DNA of 64,000 nt from JAUVDZ01 sp042568205 (GCA_042568205.1 JBHPJE010000005.1:6134-70133); one strand, 5' to 3'; shown: positions 1 through 8,743, counted from the first letter of the stretch. A program made the numbers and translations. The notes: generated by a model not told the origin, from the letters alone.

Positions 1-27
1 TCATCTTTTCTTTTTCCCCCATATCAA

Positions 28-804
28 CTAAGTTAATAATTCTTTAAATGCTTCCTGAGTCTTTTGCTGGCTTTCAAATAACTCATCAACCAGAAAATTA
101 TATTCATCAACAGCCGTATTATATTCATCAATTAATTCATCATATCCCTCAATAAATCCATCATCTGCAGAGTCTATATCATCCGTCTCTGCATCATATG
201 TATAAAGACCCTGATTTTTTAATAAGAATTCAACACGTTCAATATCCAAAGTTAATAATCGCAGCCCTTTCTTTAATAAATCAAATTGTTGTTGTTTCTT
301 CTTCTTCAAAGAGCTCGCCATTCCTTTAATCATTTCTTTTTCCTCTTTATTTTTTGGAGAATAATTAGCAAGTTCTTTCTCGAATCCTTTATAGAGATCA
401 AATGCCTCCAGCATGAGTTCTTTCCACTGGGTTTCAAAAGTTGTAAGCATTTTTTTTGATTGCTCAAGATCAACAAAAATCATATCCGCAAGCAAATAAT
501 AACTTTCAAGTATTTCATTTGATTGTTCTACCAAAGGTTGTAATTCCTGGGCAAATTCTGACATCAGTTGAATCGATCCAAAATTATAACTGGTTGTAGC
601 ATTATTTGGATTAACACCTAGTTCTTCATTAAGTTCAAGATCCTGAATCATTTTTGTAGCATCATTTTTAAAATCTTTTTGATCTTGTCGAAAATCTCTA
701 CTTAAATTAGCCAGTCCCAACACAACACTAACAACTAAAATAATTACAAAAGTAGAAGTTTTTACTTTCTTCTTCTTTTCATCAGGATGTTTTTGATCCG
801 CCAT
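28..804 (-). CDS. membrane-anchored coiled-coil protein, unknown function
   Basis: I do not recognise a family. The 258-residue product starts with a short Lys-rich cytoplasmic stretch (residues 1-17) and one hydrophobic segment at about 18-33. The rest is highly charged and rich in Glu, Lys, Leu and Gln, as expected for long helices or coiled coil (about 75-200). A final acidic segment holds several Asp-Glu-Tyr clusters. This reads as a single-pass protein with a large helical domain on one side of the membrane. The start is the ATG at 804; no SD is visible. The stop TAG lies at 28-30. It is transcribed away from the sdp-like pair. Codon use is AT-rich, like the backbone genes. Confidence 0.75.
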   Translation of the reverse strand: MADQKHPDEKKKKVKTSTFVIILVVSVVLGLANLSRDFRQDQKDFKNDATKMIQDLELNEELGVNPNNATTSYNFGSIQLMSEFAQELQPLVEQSNEILESYYLLADMIFVDLEQSKKMLTTFETQWKELMLEAFDLYKGFEKELANYSPKNKEEKEMIKGMASSLKKKKQQQFDLLKKGLRLLTLDIERVEFLLKNQGLYTYDAETDDIDSADDGFIEGYDELIDEYNTAVDEYNFLVDELFESQQKTQEAFKELLT

Positions 805-882
805 ATTTTAAAGTTGTTAATAATATTTTAACAACCAAGCCATCCTTAGTATAAAAGGTAGATCAACAATTTGTCAATTTCC

Positions 883-911
883 TTGACTCCAAGTCTTTTC
901 TTTGATAATAT
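883..911 (+). promoter_or_regulatory. sigma-70-type promoter of the SdpR/SdpI-like operon
   Basis: TTGACT at 883-888, a 17-base spacer and TAATAT at 906-911. Transcription should start near 918, giving a leader of about 20 bases with no SD before the ATG at 940. The -10 box lies inside the inverted repeat 908-931. Confidence 0.75.
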
Positions 912-931
912 TTAGACAGTCATCTAAATAT
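908..931. promoter_or_regulatory. operator-like perfect inverted repeat
   Basis: ATATTTAGA, a 6-base spacer (CAGTCA) and TCTAAATAT form a perfect 9+9 inverted repeat covering the end of the -10 box and the predicted start site. Its place directly in front of an ArsR-type repressor gene makes it the likely autoregulatory operator. The repeat is seen directly; its binding by the neighbour's product is inferred. Confidence 0.75.
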
Positions 932-939
932 CTAATAAT

Positions 940-1203
940 ATGATCGACGCAGTATTCAAGGCATTATCGGATCCGAATCGCCGCAAAATCCTTCAAATTC
1001 TAAAAAAGGAGGATATGCCGGTAGGTGAAATTTTGAAGCATTTTAAAATAACAATGGCTTCCCTTTCGCACCATCTAGACATTCTCAAACGTGCAAATCT
1101 TGTTGTGAGTGAGCGAAAAGGACAGCAAATGATATATTCTCTGAACCTCTCGGTTTTTGAAGAGGTGATGTCAACTTTTATGAAATTCTTTAAATCTAAA
1201 TAA
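940..1203 (+). CDS. ArsR-family winged-helix repressor, SdpR-like
   Basis: An 87-residue winged-helix DNA-binding protein. The start (residues 1-20, FKALSDPNRRKILQIL) and the recognition region (about 38-55, MASLSHHLDILKRANLV) are classic ArsR features, followed by the beta-wing with ERKGQQMIYSLN. No Cys metal site is visible, which fits the SdpR-type autorepressor branch rather than a metal sensor. It is one base from the SdpI-family gene. In Bacillus the SdpI membrane protein both protects the cell and sequesters SdpR, and the same pairing suggests a comparable two-protein signalling unit here. The inverted repeat at 908-931 is the likely binding site. Confidence 0.88.
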   Translation: MIDAVFKALSDPNRRKILQILKKEDMPVGEILKHFKITMASLSHHLDILKRANLVVSERKGQQMIYSLNLSVFEEVMSTFMKFFKSK

Positions 1204-1204
1204 T

Positions 1205-1864
1205 ATGAATAAAAAAGTAGTTAAAATTTCATGGCCAATCTTTATTCTTCAGCTTTGCATTGTAGCTTCGATGCTGATTGTTGGCTTTCTTCTGTGGGAT
1301 CAGCTTCCTGAGATGATGCCATCTCATTGGAATATCAATGGCGAAATTGATTCATATATGGATAAAACTACTTGGATTTGGATATTCCCTGGCATAACCA
1401 TGTTGATGGTATTGATGTTTCCATTTTTAAGTAGAATCGATCCTAAAAAAGAAAAATATGAATTATTTAGACGCCCTTGGCTAATTTTGCAAATGGTTTT
1501 TGTTGGATTTTTCGCATACATATACTTTGTTTCATTATATTTAACATTAAATCCAAGTGTTCCAATTACAGGATTTATTTTTGGAGGAATGGGAGTGATG
1601 TTCGTTTTAATTGGAAATTATTTAGGCAAAGTGCGCCAAAACTGGTTCATGGGTATTCGAACCCCATGGACTTTAGACAACGAAGAAGTCTGGAATAAAA
1701 CACAACGATTAGCAGGATGGCTGTTTTTAACAGCAGGATTAGTGGTCTTCGCAGAAGCCTTTATTCAATGGCAAGTGGCTTGGGTGATGGGTGTGGTAAT
1801 TGGTATTGCAGTGGTTGTTCCGGTTGTTTATTCGTATTTTTTGCATAGGAAACTCACGAAATAA
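1205..1864 (+). CDS. sdpI: SdpI-family integral membrane protein
   Basis: 219 residues with about six hydrophobic helices. Residues about 35-55 carry the DUF1648 signature (MPSHWNINGEIDSY). Residues about 135-165 carry the SdpI signature (GNYLGKVRQNWFMGIRTPWTL followed by E..WNKTQRLAGW). Known relatives give immunity to the SdpC killing factor of Bacillus or act as membrane signal receptors for SdpR-type repressors. No SdpC-like toxin is visible nearby, so the role is probably sensing or envelope-stress protection. It starts one base after the upstream regulator stop, so the two are almost certainly co-transcribed and translationally coupled. Confidence 0.9.
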   Translation: MNKKVVKISWPIFILQLCIVASMLIVGFLLWDQLPEMMPSHWNINGEIDSYMDKTTWIWIFPGITMLMVLMFPFLSRIDPKKEKYELFRRPWLILQMVFVGFFAYIYFVSLYLTLNPSVPITGFIFGGMGVMFVLIGNYLGKVRQNWFMGIRTPWTLDNEEVWNKTQRLAGWLFLTAGLVVFAEAFIQWQVAWVMGVVIGIAVVVPVVYSYFLHRKLTK

Positions 1865-1882
1865 GTCCCCACCTTTTATGCA

Positions 1883-1915
1883 TGATACCTGTTATTGTGA
1901 TGAAAACAGGTATCA
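1883..1915 (+). terminator. hairpin after the SdpI-like gene
   Basis: TGATACCTGTT at 1883-1893 pairs perfectly with AACAGGTATCA at 1905-1915 (11 bp, 11-base loop). There is no T-run on the plus strand, so it could be an RNA-stability or weak termination hairpin rather than a classic terminator. Confidence 0.45.
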
Positions 1916-1930
1916 CGAAATAGAAAAGAA

Positions 1931-1957
1931 CCCCCGGCACGTCAGACGTGCCGGGGG
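1931..1957 (-). terminator. GC-rich terminator of the minus-strand membrane protein gene
   Basis: CCCCCGGCACGTC at 1931-1943 pairs with GACGTGCCGGGGG at 1945-1957 (13 bp, one-base loop). Read on the minus strand it is followed by TTCTTTTC. The outer arms CCCCCGGC...GCCGGGGG match those of the terminators at 8785 and 9548 behind two other GC-rich genes. Confidence 0.75.
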
Positions 1958-1981
1958 CTTTGGGGTGAAGCGGAGGAGAGA

Positions 1982-2395
1982 TCAGACGAGGAGGCTCAGG
2001 AGCCCCTCGCCCTTGTTGCTGGCGTAGAGATACGCCACGCGACAGAGGATGTAGAGGAAGGAGATGGCCGCGGCAGATCCGAAGATGAGCTCTTCGCTCT
2101 CCCGAACGCGAGGGCGGGTGCGGTAGTAGATCATGAGGCTGAGACCCGCAACGAGACCGACGATGAACACAATGTCATAGTCGAGCCAGGTGAAGAAGTC
2201 GTAGACCCAGACCAGGTTGCCCGGGAAGAACCCGAGAACGAACCACGCGCCGAGAACGATCAGGGAGGACTTGAGAATCTCCCAACCCTCGAGGTCGCGC
2301 CACGCTCGCACCAGGGTGACCCTGAATACGAAGATGGGAACGAGGAGAGTGAGGAAGATACCCCAGCCATTGTTGAACAGGTAGAAGTCTCTCAT
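1982..2395 (-). CDS. GC-rich four-helix membrane protein, unknown function
   Basis: 137 residues with four hydrophobic helices (about 9-27, 41-58, 70-91 and 105-124) and short charged loops. I recognise no family. Codon use is visibly GC-rich compared with the flanking AT-rich genes. The ATG at 2395 is preceded on the minus strand by a good SD (AAGGAGAAAGG) about 12 bases upstream, and by an 8-bp hairpin. It has its own promoter (2475-2503) and terminator (1931-1957), so it is a self-contained transcription unit between two backbone operons. Horizontal acquisition is likely. It lacks the Glu-Glu and Arg motifs expected of CPBP or exosortase-type sorting proteases. Confidence 0.75.
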   Translation of the reverse strand: MRDFYLFNNGWGIFLTLLVPIFVFRVTLVRAWRDLEGWEILKSSLIVLGAWFVLGFFPGNLVWVYDFFTWLDYDIVFIVGLVAGLSLMIYYRTRPRVRESEELIFGSAAAISFLYILCRVAYLYASNKGEGLLSLLV

Positions 2396-2414
2396 ATCTC
2401 TGTGTCCTTTCTCC

Positions 2415-2433
2415 TTCGTCCGCTTCGGACGAA
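2415..2433. repeat. short palindrome in the leader
   Basis: TTCGTCCG, CTT, CGGACGAA: a perfect 8-bp hairpin just upstream of the SD of the minus-strand gene. The motif resembles one arm of the two-hairpin repeat at 36793-36847 (TCCGCC..GGCGGACGAA). Confidence 0.55.
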
Positions 2434-2474
2434 AGAAACCGAGTTGTCAAAACCGATGTCTTTACTGGAGAATA

Positions 2475-2503
2475 AATTTAACATATTTTATATGTTTTGT
2501 CAA
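2475..2503 (-). promoter_or_regulatory. promoter of the GC-rich membrane protein gene
   Basis: On the minus strand TTGACA (plus coordinates 2498-2503), a 17-base spacer and TAAATT (2475-2480). The leader is about 70 bases and contains the hairpin at 2415-2433. Confidence 0.6.
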
Positions 2504-2584
2504 GTATATTAAGAACTTGTTTTACCTTTACTTTAAGCCGTTTTTTCATGTAAAATTTGCAGGCGTACAAACCTCTCCTTCAAA

Positions 2585-3172
2585 ATGACAAAAAAACCAA
2601 GAAATAAAGGTTTTCTGCTGGTAGAAGCAATGATTTCTATCACGATTTTATTGATGGTTTCTGCAACTGCAATCACTCTTTTAATATATGCGAATCATGC
2701 AATCCGATTTAATGCTCACAGTTTAGAAGCGAGTTGGATCGCACAGGAAGGCATCAACGGAGTCCGTGGCCTTCGAGACACAAATTGGATTAGATATAGT
2801 TATGATAAAGAAGCATGCTGGGATGCAATTTCAGATGCCTGCGATGGAACAAGAATGCTCCCAGGAGTTTATCGTCTTGAAACTTCGCTTACTGATCCCC
2901 CGCAACTCATTTTAGCATCAGCCCAAATTGATCTTGAAAATCAAACCCTTGCCAGCAATGACGACTATCGAATCTATAAAGATGAAACTGATGGCAGTCT
3001 TTCACATGACTCAACAGATGAAGAAACAATCTATTATCGCTCTGTTGAAATTATACAAAATACAGGCGATAGAATTGACGCAACAGTGACTGTTGCATGG
3101 CTTGAATCAAATAACAAACAAAAGACAATTCAATTACCAATAATTTTAACAAACTACCAACTTGAAGAGTAA
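2585..3172 (+). CDS. type IV prepilin-like protein (minor pilin/pseudopilin)
   Basis: 195 residues. The N-terminus has a short basic leader, a prepilin peptidase site (KG/FLLVEAMISITIL) with Glu at +5, and the hydrophobic assembly helix (about 10-34). The mature globular part includes two Cys (about 79 and 85) that may form a disulfide. The family role is assembly into a type IV pilus or pseudopilus in the inner membrane and envelope. It opens a run of four genes (2585-5940) that overlap or nearly touch, so they are probably translationally coupled. No pilus ATPase or PilC-type gene is in the window. Confidence 0.85.
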   Translation: MTKKPRNKGFLLVEAMISITILLMVSATAITLLIYANHAIRFNAHSLEASWIAQEGINGVRGLRDTNWIRYSYDKEACWDAISDACDGTRMLPGVYRLETSLTDPPQLILASAQIDLENQTLASNDDYRIYKDETDGSLSHDSTDEETIYYRSVEIIQNTGDRIDATVTVAWLESNNKQKTIQLPIILTNYQLEE

Positions 3173-3644
3173 AATCCGAAATATTGCAATGATCATTATT
3201 GCGCTTGCCCTAGCGATATTTTTTATTGTGATTATGATTTTTCGAAATTCTTTGAGTGAGCTGGGCAAAGATCCTTCTGTAAATTTTCTAAATCTAGATG
3301 CTAGCTATCGAACCGCGCAAATCATCAATCTGAATAAAAATAGAAATGGTGAGGATTGTTGGAATCAGATGAATCCTCATATAGATTGCGTTGAAAATGG
3401 CGCGATTGTTGAAGGTTCATATATCCTTAGAGGAATCGACCAAAAATGGCTGGAGAAAGCTGAAAACTTTGAGCTCGATTCAGATTATGTAAGAGCGGTT
3501 TTACATGGATTTAAGGAAATCGATCGAACTTATAATCAAAAAATTCACATTACATATCCGGACGAAAACGAGATGCACGTGAGTTTAGAAACTTGGAATG
3601 ACAGAGGCGAAAAAGAGCAGCTAGAAATCACTTTAACCAAATAG
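3162..3644 (+). CDS. single-pass membrane protein in the prepilin cluster
   Basis: 160 residues with a basic N-terminus, one hydrophobic helix (about 9-28) and an extracytoplasmic domain holding two Cys in a CW..MNPHIDC arrangement. There is no clear G/F-x4-E prepilin cleavage site, so it may be a degenerate minor pilin or an accessory protein. The first possible start is a TTG at 3162 overlapping the previous gene by 11 bases. An ATG at 3189 would remove the basic residues before the helix, so TTG is preferred. The Cys-containing segment echoes the preceding gene (ACWDAISDAC), suggesting related ectodomains. Confidence 0.7.
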   Translation: MKSKIRNIAMIIIALALAIFFIVIMIFRNSLSELGKDPSVNFLNLDASYRTAQIINLNKNRNGEDCWNQMNPHIDCVENGAIVEGSYILRGIDQKWLEKAENFELDSDYVRAVLHGFKEIDRTYNQKIHITYPDENEMHVSLETWNDRGEKEQLEITLTK

Positions 3645-3653
3645 TAAAGTCGA

Positions 3654-4646
3654 ATGAGAAATTTAAAACAACAAAAGGGATTTACCTTAGTAGAGCTGAT
3701 CATAACAGTGACGATATTTAGTGTATTTATGCTTAGCCTTGTTACTTTGACAATCGATTTGTATCGTAATTCACGCAGAATCCAGCTGCAGGAGCAGCTT
3801 TATCAGGATATGCGTGCAATGATGCGCCAGGTTACTATTTTGATTGAAGACAATGCGATTGATTATGAAGAGTATTATAGAGCTTCAGTTGAAGATGAAG
3901 AGTTGGCAAATTTATATGGAAGTGGAGCATATGTTTATGGTGATTATGGATCTCAATTTTATAATTTTGGATCTGATGGTGCGCCAGGAGTTTTATGTAA
4001 TGATGGGACGCCAGCTAATTCCGATTGTGTAATTGATAGAACAACTCTTGATAGAAATACAGGTCAAAATCCTGCTGATGCGGACCCTATTAATGCCAAT
4101 GCTTTTTGTGGAGGTATTGATCAAACAGCATGTTTGACTTCAGACCAGGACCAGCTTTATTTAATAAATGATCGAGGTGATCGTAAGCAGATTTTGGCTT
4201 TGGAAGAAGTTGAAAGAGTGATAGATGGTGTAGTTGAGACTGAAACTGTGCTGTCCACCTTATGGCTTACCGGAAGGGATTCTGATGGTGATGACTTAAC
4301 TGATATTTGGGATTATGCTGATGAATTTCTTATATTTGGAAATCCTTTGGATGAACTTAATACAGCAAAAGACGAAAGTTCAGTATATGATGGATTTATT
4401 CCAATCAGTCCATTAAGGACGAATATTACAAACTTGAAGTTCCACATCGCACCTCTTGAGGATCCGTATAAAGCTTTTGGAGAAGCTGATCCTGCAACTG
4501 GAACCCTTGTGCAACCGCACGTAACAGTTGTGATGACTGCCCAGCCTTCAAAGGCTGAGCTTACAAATTATCTCGGACCAATCCCAACAAAAACCTTACA
4601 AACTACTATATATTCTGACATAAAAAATGATGTTCGAAGCTATTAG
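3654..4646 (+). CDS. type IV prepilin-like protein, large
   Basis: 330 residues. The prepilin signal is textbook: QQKG/FTLVELIITVTIFSV with Glu at +5, then a long hydrophobic and amphipathic helix to about residue 55. The large C-terminal domain is acidic, with four Cys around 117-160 in the pattern C..D..C and CGG..TAC. The size and composition fit a PilW/GspJ-like minor pilin. It starts 9 bases after the previous stop and its end overlaps the next gene by 20 bases. Confidence 0.83.
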   Translation: MRNLKQQKGFTLVELIITVTIFSVFMLSLVTLTIDLYRNSRRIQLQEQLYQDMRAMMRQVTILIEDNAIDYEEYYRASVEDEELANLYGSGAYVYGDYGSQFYNFGSDGAPGVLCNDGTPANSDCVIDRTTLDRNTGQNPADADPINANAFCGGIDQTACLTSDQDQLYLINDRGDRKQILALEEVERVIDGVVETETVLSTLWLTGRDSDGDDLTDIWDYADEFLIFGNPLDELNTAKDESSVYDGFIPISPLRTNITNLKFHIAPLEDPYKAFGEADPATGTLVQPHVTVVMTAQPSKAELTNYLGPIPTKTLQTTIYSDIKNDVRSY

Positions 4647-5940
4647 GTCGCGATTGCGGCTTCCTAAAATGCAAAAACGCAAAGGCATGACAATGATCAT
4701 GATGCTTATCTTTGTGCCAATAATCCTGATTGTTGCTGCTTCATATGTTGAACCAATCATCCGATCATTCCGCGCTGCTGTTAACGATCAAAAAACACTA
4801 TTAGCAAAATCAGTTGCTGACTCAATGTTCGAAATAGCATTATGGGAAAGCCGTGGAGGCGGAACCGGAAGTGTGACAAGCGGATGCATCTGCGATTCAC
4901 CACCCTGCGATGAACCAGATAGTACTGCTAGTAATTGCAATAGCTTAGGCATCGATTTTGGCTTCGGGCAGGCAACAGGCGCTTGGTATGTTTTTGGGAC
5001 ACCGGAGGTGGACTCAGATCATTTAATAGTTGAAGGAAGCAATGAGTGGTATACAGTGCCATCGCTGGGAAGCGGTGATGCAGGTGGAGATTATTGCTCG
5101 ACTGCGGAGCCAGTGATTGATGAGGATATGTTGAGGAACGCTTTGAATGGATTGGTTGGGGAAGCAAACGAAGATGTAATTGATGATGTTTTTGACTGGC
5201 CCTGCCACTGGAATAAAATCCGCGAAGGTGAAAGCGTTGTGATTCCGCTATTTATAGAAGATAGTGCAGGTGTGGTTTCGAATCCTGCGGATCTTGGAAT
5301 GGATAGATTTGAATTAAGGTTTAGGGCTGCGTGTGATCCTGATGATCTAGATGCAATGCCTGATTATGCAAACTCAATATGTCATGAAGGGCAGAGATAT
5401 GTGGTTGAGGGGGATGATGGGCAAACTGATACAGTGATAGTGTTGTGGGAGATAGTTGGGGATGAGGTTGATGCTAGTGATGTACCGACTGGGAATAAGA
5501 TAATATTGGGGCCGTATACGGGAACTAATATATTCCTTCAATCACAAATATTTAATGGGATTATAAATAACTATAGAGGACCCCCAAATTTAAATATTAA
5601 AGATAGTTCGCCTACAACGGACAATGATAAGAAACACACAGAAACAATAATTCAGCATTTAAATTTTATTCAACCGCATTTATATTCACATCTTCAAATG
5701 AATCGCCCATACCTAAATCTTTTAGTAGTTCACACTCTTCGTGAAGATGGTAATCCAGACAGAGTAATTCCATATCTCGAATATCAGTTTAAAGCAACTT
5801 TAGACTCTTCAGACTCCCCTATTTCAAGCACTTCTAAGGTGGTTAGAGTGGATGTTATGGTCAATGGAGGTTACAGTGAAACATTAGAGAAAACTATCGC
5901 CTTACCTAAGCCAATTTCGGGGTTTGTAATATCTCAATAA
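4627..5940 (+). CDS. PilX-like minor pilin or pilus-associated protein
   Basis: 437 residues. After a basic start, residues about 20-46 form a hydrophobic helix preceded by KRKGMTMIMMLIFVPI, which resembles the N-terminus of PilX/GspK-type proteins that lack the canonical Glu. A long amphipathic helix with LLAKSVADSMFEIALW follows. The ectodomain has Cys-rich spots (CICDSPPCDE; CSTAE; DWPCHW). Relatives sit at pilus tips or prime assembly. It is the last gene of the cluster and overlaps its neighbour by 20 bases. After its stop a new promoter for a GC-rich gene begins immediately. Function is inferred from position and N-terminus only. Confidence 0.7.
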   Translation: MMFEAIRSRLRLPKMQKRKGMTMIMMLIFVPIILIVAASYVEPIIRSFRAAVNDQKTLLAKSVADSMFEIALWESRGGGTGSVTSGCICDSPPCDEPDSTASNCNSLGIDFGFGQATGAWYVFGTPEVDSDHLIVEGSNEWYTVPSLGSGDAGGDYCSTAEPVIDEDMLRNALNGLVGEANEDVIDDVFDWPCHWNKIREGESVVIPLFIEDSAGVVSNPADLGMDRFELRFRAACDPDDLDAMPDYANSICHEGQRYVVEGDDGQTDTVIVLWEIVGDEVDASDVPTGNKIILGPYTGTNIFLQSQIFNGIINNYRGPPNLNIKDSSPTTDNDKKHTETIIQHLNFIQPHLYSHLQMNRPYLNLLVVHTLREDGNPDRVIPYLEYQFKATLDSSDSPISSTSKVVRVDVMVNGGYSETLEKTIALPKPISGFVISQ

Positions 5941-5945
5941 TCTAC

Positions 5946-5973
5946 TTGACAATTTGGCTAATTATGATACAAT
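5946..5973 (+). promoter_or_regulatory. promoter of the GC-rich Cys-repeat gene
   Basis: TTGACA at 5946-5951, a 16-base spacer and TACAAT at 5968-5973. It lies six bases after the pilin operon and predicts a leader of nearly 190 bases before the ATG at 6167. Confidence 0.65.
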
Positions 5974-6036
5974 AATCCTCTTTATCAATTCAGGCTTTTT
6001 TTGTCGACAAACTCTATTTTTGTAGATAACAATGGC

Positions 6037-6067
6037 TTGAATTGTCAACTGTTCATTGACAATTCAA
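6037..6067 (+). promoter_or_regulatory. 12-bp hairpin in the long leader
   Basis: TTGAATTGTCAA, a 7-base loop and TTGACAATTCAA pair perfectly. A second small stem (CATCCC GCA GGGATG) lies just in front of the SD (GGGGAAAGGA) at about 6136-6157 and could mask it. The stems are seen directly; a regulatory role is inferred. Confidence 0.55.
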
Positions 6068-6166
6068 TTAACGAAAACATCAGTCTTCCGTCAAAGGCTG
6101 ATTAATGATATCTGAAAGAAAAACCCAAAGCTTCATCCCGCAGGGATGGGGAAAGGATTTTGAATC

Positions 6167-8743
6167 ATGCGTAAAATCACGATTACCCTCATGGCCATCC
6201 TGATGATGGCAGTAACTTCCACTCCTGCTCTCGCCTCGATCGATGAGTGCGAGACTGAAGACTGCGTGCCGGCTATGTCCGACACAGCACTCGAATTCCT
6301 GGCCTCCGACGGAACCCTCAAGGGTTCTGTGACCTATGGCAGTGGTGCAGGAACTGTCTCCTCTAAAGATGGTTACTCTGTCATCGCGCGTACCAGCAAC
6401 ACAGATGTTGCTGTCGTGAACGTTGCTGGCAATGGCACGTATTGCACCCTCAACGTCGGCTCCCCCAAGTACTCCACCGTGCTCAATGGCCATGTCTATG
6501 TGGTTAACTCTGGTGGCGACGAGGTGATTGAAGCAGACATGAACTGCAACAATCGTATCACGATCGCGGTGGGCAACAGTCCGCTTGGCATCACCACGGA
6601 CGGTGTGTACCTCTACGTGGTGAACCAGCTCGATGGAAATCTCACTCGAATCGACCCCGTCACTCACGCAGCTACTCCCCTCGACATCGGCGTAACTCAG
6701 CCTTTCGTTGACCAGCTTGCTGCTGTATGCTACAACCCTGTAGTAGACGCGCTCTACGTGTCAACGGCCTGGGGCTTCAAGGAAATTCTACTTCCCGGCC
6801 TCAGTACCAACGACTGGGTACAGGGAACCTCCATGACCGACATCAAGTGCAACGACACGCACGTACTGATCGGAACCAGCATGGCCGGTAACGCTTACCT
6901 GGTTCCCGTGGCCAACTTCAGCAACGCCGCTCCCTTGGGAACCCTCGGCCCCCGATCGGTGGCCCTCGGCCCCAACGACGCCTTTGTTTCACGTGGAACA
7001 GTCGACGGCATCGAGAAGTTCAACATGTCCGGCACCTCGCAGGGCATGATCGCCTCGACCCTCTACTGGTCCATCAGCTACCTCGCCCCCACGGCTTCCC
7101 CTCCGGTCTGCCCCAACGGCACCATGGAAGGCACCGAGGAGTGCGACGGCAGCGACTTCGGCATCGAGACCTGCCTGACGCAGAATTTCGACGGCGGCAG
7201 CCTCAGCTGTACCGGCACCTGTACGATCGACACCTCCGGGTGCACGTATACGTGCGGCAACAACGTGGCTGCTCCGACCGAGGAGTGCGATGGCACGGAC
7301 CACAAGGGTCAGGACTGTACGACTCTGGGTCTGGGTTTCACGGGTGGCACGCTTGCGTGCTCCGGCTGTTCGTTCGACACGAGCGGCTGCACCGTGGCTC
7401 CTACCTGCAACGACGGCAATGTCGACGCTGGTGAAGACTGCGACGGAGCGAATCTCGACGGCGCTACTTGTCAGTCCGAGGGCTACTTCGGTGGCACTCT
7501 GGCCTGCACCGGCGCCTGCGCGTTCGACTTTTCCGGCTGCACGAACTGCGGCAACGGCACTGCCGACGCCAGTGAGGACTGCGATGGCGCAGACCTCAAC
7601 AACAACGAGTGCACGGATCTCGGCTTTGACAGCGGCACGCTCGCGTGCAACGTATCCTGCACTTTTGACACTGGCAGCTGCGTTCTCAACAGCTGCGGCA
7701 ACAGTTTGATCGATAACGGCGAGACGTGCGACGATGGCAACAACATGAGCAGTGACGGCTGCTCGAACGTTTGCCAAACTGAGCCTGGGTATGAGTGCTC
7801 CGGCACCCCCAGCGTCTGCACGCTCATCTGCGGCAACAACACCGTCGACACTGGTGAAGAGTGTGACGGTGACAATCTCAACGGCGCCACATGCGCTGAC
7901 TTCGGTGGCGAGGGCAACCTGACCTGTAAGTCGGACTGTACTCTCGACACCAGCAGCTGCCTGGCGTGCAACGACCCGCAGATCGTGTACGACATCACGA
8001 TCAACGACATCGATCAGGAACAGCTCAATGGGCACAACGCCACGCTGTTCGCCAACAACCTCGGTGATCTCACTGAAGCTGACGGCGACCGCATCACCTG
8101 TGGCGACTTCGAAGTCGCAGGCGAGACGGTTCCGAGCGTGGTCGTGAGCCTGAATCCCGGTGAGTACAAGCTTGTGCGCATCTCGGGCAACGGCTCCACT
8201 GCCAACTGCATGGTCTTCACGAAGGCCTCCGACGCCAAGTTGTATGTCAACATCTCGGATCCCAAAAAGACCCGACTGGAAGGCAGCGACGACGGATACG
8301 GCCTCATCTGCGTTCACGCGGGCGAGGACATGCAGTTCGAGATCGACGGGCTCCTCCTCGGAACCCTGGGTACGGCCCTGTCGTACCAGTACCTCACGTA
8401 CAATCCGGAAGCCAAGGTGAATGGCAACTGGGCCGAAATCTACGTGAGCACTGATGGCGTCAAGCTCATCGAGCTCGAAGATCCCACCAATCGCTCCGGC
8501 GATCTCTTCGTGGCCTCCTTCACCAACGGCCCGAAGTATGTCAACCTCGACGCGAAAGGCGACCTGTCGGAAATCGGCCGCCTGCCCGTCGACCCGCCCG
8601 AAGGATGTTGCTCAACCGGCAAAACCGGCGCAACTCCCCCCTACATTCCCCTCGGTCTTGTATTCCTCTTCCTTCTGTACGGCCTGTGGCGTTCGCGCCG
8701 CCGGTCCCTGCAGATGCAGAGGATCAAGAAGCGTGATCGCTAG
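6167..8743 (+). CDS. secreted propeller-like and Cys-rich repeat protein with MYXO-CTERM-like tail
   Basis: 858 residues. A signal peptide (1-24, ending PALAS) is followed by repeating short beta motifs resembling an NHL/YVTN-type propeller (about 25-310, for example GNSPLGITTDGVYLYVVNQ). Residues about 315-600 hold six Cys-rich repeats of the pattern CGN..(D/E)..EECDG..L....C...G...G.L.C...C..DTS.C. The fifth is of the ECDDGN/SSDGC DUF4215 type known from myxobacterial surface proteins. A beta-rich domain follows, then a tail: IGRLP, GCCS at 813-816, hydrophobic helix about 827-842 and RSRRR. That tripartite end resembles MYXO-CTERM sorting signals. Codon use is strongly GC-rich, with a good SD. 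It is a paralogue of the protein at 40181-42868. Horizontal origin is likely. Confidence 0.85.
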   Translation: MRKITITLMAILMMAVTSTPALASIDECETEDCVPAMSDTALEFLASDGTLKGSVTYGSGAGTVSSKDGYSVIARTSNTDVAVVNVAGNGTYCTLNVGSPKYSTVLNGHVYVVNSGGDEVIEADMNCNNRITIAVGNSPLGITTDGVYLYVVNQLDGNLTRIDPVTHAATPLDIGVTQPFVDQLAAVCYNPVVDALYVSTAWGFKEILLPGLSTNDWVQGTSMTDIKCNDTHVLIGTSMAGNAYLVPVANFSNAAPLGTLGPRSVALGPNDAFVSRGTVDGIEKFNMSGTSQGMIASTLYWSISYLAPTASPPVCPNGTMEGTEECDGSDFGIETCLTQNFDGGSLSCTGTCTIDTSGCTYTCGNNVAAPTEECDGTDHKGQDCTTLGLGFTGGTLACSGCSFDTSGCTVAPTCNDGNVDAGEDCDGANLDGATCQSEGYFGGTLACTGACAFDFSGCTNCGNGTADASEDCDGADLNNNECTDLGFDSGTLACNVSCTFDTGSCVLNSCGNSLIDNGETCDDGNNMSSDGCSNVCQTEPGYECSGTPSVCTLICGNNTVDTGEECDGDNLNGATCADFGGEGNLTCKSDCTLDTSSCLACNDPQIVYDITINDIDQEQLNGHNATLFANNLGDLTEADGDRITCGDFEVAGETVPSVVVSLNPGEYKLVRISGNGSTANCMVFTKASDAKLYVNISDPKKTRLEGSDDGYGLICVHAGEDMQFEIDGLLLGTLGTALSYQYLTYNPEAKVNGNWAEIYVSTDGVKLIELEDPTNRSGDLFVASFTNGPKYVNLDAKGDLSEIGRLPVDPPEGCCSTGKTGATPPYIPLGLVFLFLLYGLWRSRRRSLQMQRIKKRDR

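Noticed and set aside
1..4. possible start of another minus-strand gene (CAT at 2-4)
   Set aside because: Only four bases are inside the window; an AAAAGATGA context is compatible but not evidence enough.
6989..8317. 442-codon open frame on the minus strand under the Cys-repeat gene
   Set aside because: It mirrors the codon bias of the plus-strand gene; it has no SD, an Ala/Val-rich composition and no recognisable domain.
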